Source: Pochonia chlamydosporia 170
Taxonomy: Eukaryota > Ascomycota > Sordariomycetes > Hypocreales > Clavicipitaceae
Reading direction: 5' to 3'
DNA length: 64,000 nt
NCBI RefSeq assembly: GCF_001653235.2
Contig: NW_019154045.1
Span: 434,001 to 498,000 of the forward strand
Position numbers and translations under genes: made by a program. This document shows, piece after piece, positions 46,735 to 55,676 of this stretch. The stretch's first letter is position 1; each line of letters starts with the position of its first letter. The notes below the pieces were generated by a model, which was given only the letters and a program-made list of their open reading frames with translations, was not told where the DNA came from and searched no databases.

Positions 46735-47104
46735 ATGCATTGGATTTACCTTTCACTCGCCATGTTTGGCGTAACCTTCGCCATTCCCATGCCACAAGGT
46801 ACGTTCTCCATAGCCACACAAACGCCGAACTCCAAACTCATGGCAAGATTACGCAGGCAATCCGTCCACTCGCGACGCAGATGATCTTGTCCATAACTCG
46901 TGGTCGGCAAGAGCAATCGTTTCTAGAGAAGCAGATGCAGACGACCTTGTCCACAATTCCTGGTCTGCGAGAGCTCTTGCTTCCCGACAACCAGAAGCCG
47001 ATGCGGATGACCTTGTACATAACTCTTGGTCTGCGAGAGCTGTAGCATCAAGGGAGGCAGACGCTGATGACCTTGTGCACAATAGCTGGTCCGCAAAGGC
47101 TTAG
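46735..47104 (+). CDS. Candidate dikaritin-type RiPP precursor, four-repeat secreted peptide
   Basis: Two exons: 46735-46798 and 46848-47104, 106 residues. Exon 1 encodes a signal peptide (MHWIYLSLAMFGVTFA) and the start of a short leader. Exon 2 encodes four direct repeats with the invariant block DADDLVHNSWSA followed by (R/K)A. Copies 1-3 end with a spacer of the form (I/L/V)(V/A)SR plus EA or QPEA; copy 4 stops right after SAKA. The layout (signal peptide, short leader, tandem repeats, neighbouring UstYa genes) is that of UstA, PhomA and related precursors. Unlike those, the repeats have no Tyr/Phe and no Lys-Arg sites. An alternative acceptor at 46856 would drop three leader residues in frame. 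The structure of any product is unknown. Confidence 0.85.
46874..47101 (+). repeat. Four in-frame tandem repeats within the precursor gene
   Basis: Units at 46874-46933 (60 bases), 46934-46999 (66), 47000-47059 (60) and 47060-47101 (42, truncated by the stop). The encoded 14-residue block is the same in all but one residue (Arg to Lys in copy 4), while 11 of its 14 codons vary synonymously between copies, including TCG/TCC/TCT/AGC for one Ser. Confidence 0.95.
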
Positions 47105-48313
47105 AGAAGGTCGCCATTAGGGAGACAACTTCGCTGGCTGGGGGCGGTCTTCTGTCTACAGTTGGAGTTACCTGCTCACACGACGCACAACTTAGTCTAT
47201 AGTATATCTACAGTTCCTTAGCAAACTGCTTAAGCGAGGCTTGTAATGTGGAAACCTCACATCAATGCAGTACTTGTTCAATGGTCACCAATTTCTCGTC
47301 ATAATCTGCCGTGATTCACTCTGCGCTCATACGCAAGATACTTTTACGTTGTCCACCATGTACCATCAATTCTACACTGAGATCCATCGTTAGGACGCTG
47401 TTATTCTGCTGCCAAGATGTTCTGTATCAATTGAAACGCAGGGTGGTCCGCCCTGAAGCGATCTGCAACTAAGCTAATTTAGCACTTTTCGTTACCTCTC
47501 TACAGACAGAGAGGAATTAGGGGCGCAGAAAGGAATGCATCTGCGACGCACGATGCCACCCACATGAACATAATTCGAACTCTCGAAGGATTCTGGATGC
47601 GACAGTGGGTATGATTCGGCTTTATCGACCTTCATCATTCTGCTGTGTGAGGCGGGGGTTCAGATCCTACAACGGGGAATCCTGGGGATTTCTCAGTAGA
47701 TCCGTGTCCAGCGTCGTCACAGTACATCAGTCGATTTGATCTCCTTACAGCATGCAGGACGCAGATCATATATGGGCAATTAGCCCAAGTCCCCGACATT
47801 TGACACAGGCTGCGTTTTGCTCCAACTGGCCGTGTGGTTGTTCACCAATCTCGAAACATAGATATCAAGAAAGAACAAGAGGTTAATGTAGCAGAGTAGA
47901 TGCCAAGTATCACAAGATGTAGGAGTCTAAATCACAGTTACAGGCTGTATCAAAGGGGGATGCTGTACTATGTTGGCTAAGTAGCCTGTTTGATATACTG
48001 CCCAGAATGGGATCTGCATGCACACTTCAACGGTGAAATCTGACAAATATAAATACTTAGCCTGTCTTATGTACCAGCATTGCTACTAGACCCGCTAAGA
48101 CCGAGTTATTTAGCATCGGATGGCGTTCGAAAAGATCGCAAGTGTAAGCCACCACCAAATATTCCGAGCGCAGTCGAGGTCTCACGAAGTCCTCTGGCGG
48201 AGCAGTGTTGGTGGTAATTCATAATCAAAGCCTCACAATTTTTACCTAAATACGAGCCTCTCCTCTAGAAGTATCGATAGCGTCCAGATTTCTCCATTGA
48301 TCGAACTGCCACC
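47105..48313. other. Intergenic, precursor to SAT4-like gene
   Basis: About 1.2 kb; no further UstYa exon, tRNA or repeat recognised. Confidence 0.55.
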
Positions 48314-49545
48314 ATGCAGCAGGTTTATAGTCAGGGCCTGATGATAGGCTTGGGTGTTGCCTTCATTGTCCTGCCCACCATTTTTGTCGGGTTGCGATTA
48401 TGGGCGAGATATCTCAAGGTAAAGTCGCTACAAGCGGATGACTATCTATGCTTGGGAGCGCTGGCGATTGGCATAGTATGTTCGGCCTTACAACTGTATG
48501 GTGAGTTTTAAAATGAACATTGCCATGTCATCCAAGCTTATTTGCTAAATGCTTCAAATAGCTGCTATTGGGGGACAATTAGGCCAGCATCAAGTTGTTG
48601 ACCCTAATGGACAGCCGATTCTGGACGACCCCCGTTTCCTAGTCTATGAAAATGTAAGTAGAATGGAAAAGAACCGACTGCCTCGGATTTGCTGAAGCAT
48701 TTTGCTTACTTTTCGCCGCCGCTTTCATAGACCAAATTCGCCGTTAATATCTTGAGTGTTGTCGGCTTAGGACTTGTCAAAGCCTCGATTCTCATCTTTT
48801 ACAAAAACATATTTTCTGTTCGCCCGTTCCGAATAGCTGTTTATGTAATGCTTGGCATTGTCATCGCTTGGACGGTGTCGTACTTTTTTGCCAATCTGTT
48901 TACATGCTACCCAATCACATCCCTCATCGAGCCCTTCTACGGCAACAAATGCATCGATGCTGTGCCAATGTGGCTCTCAGTTGTTGCCACGGACCTAATT
49001 GTCGATGTTGGAATCTTGATCATGCCGGTTCCCATGGTCTTGCGTCTCCAGCTTCCTTGGCGAGAGAGACTGGGAGTGCTTGGCATGTTTTCTCTTGGTG
49101 CCACGTAAGTGAACTGACTACCTGCTTGAAAGTTTGCAATTTATATTCCGGTATTGATCAGGGTTCTGCATAGTGTTTGTGCCATTAGTGCTACTCGGCT
49201 TGCCACGTTGGTGCAGATTGCTGCTGAGTTTCAATACCATTACAATGATGAAACATGTACGTCTTCTGAAATGTCGATGCTCTTGAACAGATCCGCTGAC
49301 GTCTAATTTTAGACTATACATCTCCCGTGTTTTATTGGACAAACATCGAAATGGCCATTGCTGTTGTGTCCGCTTGTCTGCCGACATTACGACCAATCTG
49401 GCTGCATTTTTACCCCCGACATCCAAAACCCTCAATCCATTCATTCTCGCTCGGGTCACGGCAGACAAACAAATACACTGAGGTATCTGGAATTGGGATG
49501 AAGCCTCTTTACAATAGTAGCCCGTCTAGTAGCGAGTATGTGTGA
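48314..49545 (+). CDS. SAT4/rhodopsin-like seven-TM membrane protein
   Basis: Five exons: 48314-48500, 48562-48653, 48731-49104, 49162-49256 and 49313-49545, 326 residues. Seven hydrophobic helices are visible. The QADDYLCLGAL motif after helix 2, the loop Cys in NLFTCYPITSLIEP and ..GNKCIDAVPMW, VVATDLIVDVGILIMPVPMVLRLQLPWRERLG and the final WTNIEMAIAVVSACLPTLRPI match the fungal rhodopsin-like domain family (PF20684). Such genes are frequent in secondary-metabolite clusters, but their biochemical role is not settled. Its place between the precursor and the FAD oxidase gene, on the same strand, suggests cluster membership. It is a distant relative of the gene at 3860-5075. Confidence 0.85.
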
Positions 49546-50078
49546 TAAAGATCCGACTCAACCTCTGGATGGTGACGAATGAGGCAAACCAGCAGAGTAG
49601 ATAGGTCCAGCCGCTCTTTTGTCATGACATACTTTATGTTTGTGGAACTAGATGAACAGCAAACTGGACGGCGTGTAAAGGTAGAAGAAACAATGCGATC
49701 TATTTTTAACACAGCTGAGCTGTGATCATGCATGTCCATATGTCTTTGTCAACTAATGTCAACGCTTCTTTCAAGCCCGGTTTGTCAACCCGGATGCCAA
49801 TGAATGCCCTCCGTCGTAGCCGAGCTGACAGTAGAAATCGACGGACACTTCCTCATGGAGAAACTTAACCTTGTGCCGGACATTAGCGGCGTAATCCTAC
49901 GTCAATGGATATGGATATGGCCCAATAGGGGCAACCAGGAATGCTGAAATGTCTCTGATGATCCCTGTTGCCATGTGCACGTTAACCGGAGCATTGTAAC
50001 ATAAATATACGAGCTCTACCTCGCAATTTGCAACCTAACACCTGATTTTCCTGTAGTTTCTGCCGTCAGCTTTCCGCC
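49546..50078. other. Intergenic, SAT4-like gene to FAD oxidase
   Basis: Promoter side of the FAD oxidase gene, with a TATA-like ataaatata at 50001-50009. Nothing else recognised. Confidence 0.55.
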
Positions 50079-51668
50079 ATGAAGCTTGTCCATCTGCTCT
50101 CGTCTTTCTTCGCTCTGGCAGAGTGCGCATTTGCCGACACGACTGGCAATGTTGTTCACCTGGCGGCCAGACAATTGAGCGCCGATCTCTCTTTAAGTCT
50201 TTCGCGCGACAGCTTGATTTCTGTCGAAGCGCCACCGCGATGGAGTTCTTTCAAGGCGCCACATCCGGCAGTTGTTGTCAATGTTGGTAATGAGTTGGAC
50301 GTCGCTCTCACGGTAAAATATAGCCTCCTCTCCGCCTCTTCATATGAGTTGCGTCCAAGCATTAGAACTGACTATCGACACCAAATTCTAGGTTCAATAC
50401 TGTACCTTGAAAGGTATTCCCTTCCTTGCTCAAAATGGTGGCAATGGATGGGCAACAACATTTGACCTGGGCCAAAATGGCGTCTTGATCAACCTCGCAC
50501 GCCTGAACCAGGTGGTTTTCAACGCAGACAAAACTCGAGCTACCATCGGAGGAGGATCAAGCATTAACAACACCATAAGCAAAGCATATGCCGCAGGGGC
50601 TCTTATTGGAACAGGCAACTGCAACTGTGTCGGCACGCTTGGGGCTATGCTAGGCGGCGGTTTTGGCAATCTCATGGGGTTGCACGGATTTGGGGTCGAT
50701 AACATCGTCTCAATCCGTGTCGTCACTGCGGACGGGTTGCTACGTGATGTGACCGCTGCTTCTGATCCAGATCTGTTCTGGGGATTGCGAGGCGCCGGCC
50801 CAAATCTGGGCATTGTGACTTCTGCCGTCATCAAGTCATATCCTGCCTCTCAAAGTGACATGCAAGCTTGGACAGGGCCATTGATCTTCAGCACAGACAA
50901 GCTAGAGGCTGTTGTGCAAGCGATCCAAGACATTGACCTGAGACCGGAAATGAATGTTTTCTTGTACTTCATCTCTGGAGGGCCACCAAAGAACGAGCCT
51001 GTCATTATGGTTGTCCCGTTTCTTCACAAGGGTAGCCCGGAATCAGGTCGTTCTGCCTTTGCCAGGCTATATGCCCTCAAACCAGTGGCAGACAACACAG
51101 CTATCATTCCGTACATTAAATGGAATTCTGGAGGAGACATTTTCTGTCAGCGGGGAGCACGTAAGCCGTCCTATAGCGCTGGTTTTCAAAAGATGGTACC
51201 GAAGGTATGGCGTCAAATCTGGGACAAGTACGTCGAGTTCCAGAAGCAACCTACAGCACAAAGTAGTGTTATACTGCTTGAGGCATACTCCTTGACCAAG
51301 GCTAGGTCAGTGGATGCTCACTCGGCTTCTTTCCCTCACCGAAATGTCAACTTCAATGCTGTGGCTATCCCGTGGTACAGCGACACAGCCCTAGACGGCT
51401 CGGCTCAGGCATTTGGCCGAGCTGTGAGAGACTTATGGAGAGGCGCAGATGAGCTTCGTCGGAACTCTACGTAAGTTCCATTACTATTCCTTTGATTCCA
51501 ATATTAATTTGTGGAAGACTAATTTTTGCTAGGTATGTCAATTTTGCCCATGGAGACGAAGCTCTGGAAGTTGTTTATGGAGACAACCTGGCTAGGCTTC
51601 AATCTGTTAAGGCGAAATTTGATCCCAAGAATTCTTTCAATCAATGGTTTGATGTCAACAAAAAATAG
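50079..51668 (+). CDS. Secreted berberine-bridge-type FAD-linked oxidase
   Basis: Three exons: 50079-50312, 50392-51470 and 51533-51668, 482 residues. The signal peptide is about 19 residues (MKLVHLLSSFFALAECAFA). The FAD_binding_4 fold is seen in PAVVVNVGNELDVALTV, IPFLAQNGGNGWATTFDL, CNCVGTLGAMLGGGFGNLMG, HGFGVDNI and LFWGLRGAGPNLGIVTSAV. The C-terminal YGDNLARLQSVKAKFDPKNSFN is the BBE segment. The usual histidyl FAD anchor (GGHS) reads GGNG here, while a Cys at the second anchor position (GNCNCVG) is present, so attachment through Cys alone is inferred. Likely a tailoring oxidase of the neighbouring peptide cluster, though its substrate is unknown. Confidence 0.88.
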
Positions 51669-53008
51669 GGCTTCATGCAACACTCTTGGTTGGGATAAGC
51701 ACATCACAATGCAGAAACTATCATGTCTCGATGCTTTGTTTGAGGTAAAAGTTAGAGGGTAGTAATGCATCGGTATGTTACACAGCTAGGCAGACTGATT
51801 TGCCACCATAAACCTACACTCAAAGTTGTTCAAAATATATGTGTATGTCTTGTGAAACTGTTCTGGCAGGCAGCTTCCTCCTTCATTTATTCTTCTGCAC
51901 GCCTACAAACCTTGTTGTATACAAGTGGTCACCATATTGCATATTGCGATGATTACTCGGCATATGCCCAATCGAGAAGTCCGGAACACATGGCGGTTAC
52001 TTTAACTTTTGCCGCTAGCCTTCTCGCCACCTTTGTGTTGAGCGTGCCGACTCACCACGGGTGTTCTAAACTACCGTTGGCAGGTCAGATGTGGTTCGGG
52101 CATGGCGGCCGTGCATTTCTATTTGTGATTCTGCGGCAAACATCTTGTGTTGTTGGGTCTTGACCAGGTCATCCCCGGCGTGCGTGTTTGCAAGGGCTCT
52201 TGACATAATCAAGGCAAACAATGGAAACGTTCTGTAAGGAGGCACGCAAGATGTAACCTGCTTGTTCTCAAAGGTTATTATGTGGCTTGCGCTCCGGCTG
52301 ACCCGGCTAAGCCATAAGAAACAGGTTTGACCATAGGTGAAATATTTGTGAGTTTCAACGAACTTCTGGCCCGTGAAAGGATAGATCCTTTACTAAAAGT
52401 CCCATTTAATGTCTGTGAAAGTTCTGTCTTGTGCCTGGGCTGGATGTGTGGTTCTCTTGTAGCTATGCAATACTCAGAGTTTGAACAACTTTGAACATAC
52501 TGTGATGGTGGCCTCATTCGTTGTGCTAAGGTCACATTTACGTAGGTAGCACTGAAACTAGGAATATACTTCATCATGTTGTAATACACGGGGATGTTGT
52601 ATTCTGGTGTAGGGACTCTAATTTCTTCGCGGCAAGTCGTGCGAGTCTCCAAACGAAGCCAATAAGGTACACTGCGATTAACAATATAATTCGACTCTCA
52701 AGATGGAAAGTTGATGAATGAACTGTCTAACTCCAGGATAATCTTTGTCAAGCCTTAATCAGGCAGCTAGTAGGACTTGTTAGCATTTGGCCACAGATGT
52801 TGACCTATACAGCAATGGAGTCTGTATTTTCGTTTGTTCTAATGTATAATGCTTATGTGAACGAAAGTTGAAGAAAAAGGTTCTTTGAAATAGAATATTC
52901 AGTGAAGCTAACGTGCCAACCATTGATGACAAGCTGTCCGAAAGAAATAACGACAGTTATTGAGCAAATTCTTATAGTTGTCCCTATCGCAATGCTATCA
53001 AAGGTCTC
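51669..53008. other. Convergent intergenic, FAD oxidase and acyltransferase
   Basis: About 1.3 kb between two 3' ends, A/T-rich on the right. Short open frames such as 51765-52163 show no family resemblance. Confidence 0.55.
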
Positions 53009-54642
53009 TCAGCTTCCTATCAAAGCCATTTCTAAATTTGAATCTTCCTCTTCTTTCCATACCAGCTCACTGTATGCCCATTGCCCGAATCTTACAGCAG
53101 GAGTGTCGACTCTCCGTGTAACGAAATCAGCAACCCAAATGACCACGGGCCAAAACCCACAAGCTGCGATGCAAATACCCAGTCCGTATTGAAGATTTGT
53201 TTCATCATCAGTCCATTTGGTGCACCATTTAAGAAGATGCCATCCCAGGGTGTACAAAATCGGACCATGGACCAAGTATAACGAAAAACTGATCTTTCCC
53301 AGATACTGGGGAATACGCATCGAAAAGACCTTTTGCAACCACGGTGAGCGGTCAATGGTTAGAATTAGCCATACTGCGCCGAGTGACATCCAGAAGTCAG
53401 TGGGAGCACCTGCATAATTGGCTGGTACGAGTGTGGACAGCGTTTTAAACCCTGGCGAGTTCTCAAGACCATAGCCAACAGCAGGCATGCCTAGAACATG
53501 AATAGCGAGGATGAGCGAAGCAGCCCAGACGGCATGACGGAGCTGGCAATATTTGTCGACTACCTTGCCCCAAATCTTGACCATTGGCTTTATGCGTATA
53601 ATAGAGCCTCCCCAAGTCGATTCGGGCACTATTTGTGTGAGATAGAAGCTCCAATCGCAGAGAAGCATCCCGCCACAGAAGAGAAACATCTGCCAGTATG
53701 CGTAGTATAGACAGTAAAGAACAATGAATATTTCCAACCTCAGCCTGGCACTCGGTTTTAGTCTTGAGAATGCCAGCAGGGCGAGGAAGATGAACAAGGA
53801 ACACGTAAACTCCATCGGGATGGTCCATAGGTTGGGATCATATTCACCACCTCGACCCATGTTGCCGGAGACAAAATCACTTATTGTAATGGCGTGCTTG
53901 GCCCATTCAATAAGTTGAGTGAAGAAGGAGTCGTACTGAGGAGGCTGCCGCCAAGGTTGTGGAACATAACCCAAAGCGTAGCTACCAAACCAGCCAAGTT
54001 GGGACATGACTGCCGTAACAAATGTTACTGCTACCACAGGAATAAACAATCTGGAGTGACGCCGGAAGACAGATGATGCGAGACTTTCGTGAAGTTCGGA
54101 GTATCTATGTTGATGTGCTAGTTTGAGCGGCTTGTAACTCAGTGCGTAGCCGGAGATAGCGAAAAATATCATAACCTGCGGTCGGCCGGCGATGATAAGT
54201 CGAAGTAATGGTAATTGTATGAGAAGATTATCGTCGTCGGTACTGTGCCAGCCGTTGTGGATGCGTGAAGAGAAGCAGAGCAAGCTGCAATGATGCCAAA
54301 CTACAAACAGGGCGGCAGTGCCACGCAGCCCGTCTTATGAACTCTGTTAGCGAAGGTTGTTCGTGCTCATGCTTTGGGGTTTGAGAACTATGTAAATGAA
54401 CACAAGTACCAACCTAGCCAGGCAGTGGGATGTGACTTTTTGTATGGAAGGCTTGGTGTTGCAAAGAGTGAAAGTCTGGGAGCCCATTTTCGAGGCCTCA
54501 TGCAGCATCCGAGCCAACCTGAGGAAATGGCGATCTTGTGGTCAGCAGTACTCGACAATTCATCGGAAAGCACTTCTTCTGACAAGCCATCGGACCTGTT
54601 CTCATCGCTGCTTAGTCGGCTATATTGGGTGTCCTCCGCCAT
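53009..54642 (-). CDS. Membrane acyltransferase, acyltransferase-3 family
   Basis: Two exons on the minus strand: 54642-54414 and 54333-53009, 517 residues. The cytosolic N-terminus is polar. The junction restores AWLDGLRGTAALFVVWHHC, the family N-terminal signature, with the conserved Arg (about 80) and catalytic His (90/91). About ten membrane helices follow, including QVMIFFAISGYALSYKPL, WTIPMEFTCSLFIFLALLA and YLGKISFSLYLVHGPIL. This is the acyltransferase-3 (OafA/NRF-6) fold, which acylates small molecules or glycans at membranes. The intron (GTTGGT...cataag) has a weaker donor but is the only join that keeps both conserved parts. It could be the right-hand edge of the peptide cluster. 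Confidence 0.88.
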
Positions 54643-55676
54643 CCTTTTTGTGCCCAGTAGAGGTAGATGACCCAGTGGATACTAAATATTGACAATGAAG
54701 CTTCAAGCCGACAGAGCTTGAAGACATGACGAGACGGAGCAGATTGTAGAGTATTACAACAATGAATTTGCCTCCCGGGGCAGTAGAGACTCTGCTCGCT
54801 AACCACGAGGGTGATTGGTATGGTATGGCTAAATTTGGACGCGACGGGAAGGCATGCAATCTGCGACCGCTGCAGTTCTGGTACCATCCATCCGAGGCAG
54901 TGGTGGCACTGCTTTGAGATCTATTGCCTCCATTATTTGGCCGGAATCGAATCTGCCTGGCCTTGCACAAGGGGGTGAAAGTTGATCATTTGAAGAAGGG
55001 GTACGTCCAAGCCTGGAGGGACTTGCACCAGTAACAGCGTGATAAAGTATTGACTAGGGATTCCCAGGCTATCAAAGCTTTCTACAGTGAACTAAATGGC
55101 CGGTTACAGCCTACTTTAGTTGCCCAACAACGTTTCTTGAGGTCTGCTAGCCAAAGTCTCGACAAGAGGGGGGGTTCAAGATGTTAGATCCACGCCATGT
55201 CTTATAACTCAACATACCAGGCTCAGTAAGTGGACACGCGACCTCACGCGACCTCTCCCTCTGCCAAAATTGCTAGCAGTTCACTCCGCTTTCGTTCGCT
55301 ACTTGGAAAGCGTTGAAGGTACGAAAGTCAAGCCATGAGGCTTGGCTTTGGCCGTTTACCATCCCTTAATGCATGCCTGGCAGGCTACTTGGATGCAATG
55401 TTGGGGATTCTAACTCATTCCGGATGCAAGCAGGGTCAATTGGTTAAACATCTCTCTAGGTAGTCGGGAGTCCGTTGTGAATTTTACTGCTCAATTCGTT
55501 CTTGACGCTGTTTGGCATCAAGTTCCTTGCTCTGCTCATGGCAGAAAGCCGCATGAGGCGAGTCCAAAAGCACAGCGAAATTATCCTGGGAAACGTCATT
55601 TCTTACTCATTTCCTCCTTACTTGCCATTCGACATTCATCTTCGCTCGTAGTTTGAGCTGTGCTTCTCTCTCCAGC
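54643..55676. other. Divergent promoter region, acyltransferase and sulfatase-like gene
   Basis: No gene recognised. The last 200 bases are C/T-rich and look like a leader of the gene starting at 55677. Confidence 0.55.

Noticed and set aside
46735..47104. Mating alpha-pheromone precursor
   Set aside because: Repeats and X-Ala spacers resemble pheromone precursors, but Hypocrealean pheromones are WC...PCW-like decapeptides with Lys-Arg sites, and UstYa neighbours favour a RiPP.
46838..47117. Minus-strand repeat frames over the precursor
   Set aside because: Repetitive only because they are antisense to the repeats; no signal peptide, and codon variation is synonymous only on the plus strand.
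47655..47666. Second tRNA-like GGGTTCAGATCC
   Set aside because: Flanking bases do not pair into a T stem.
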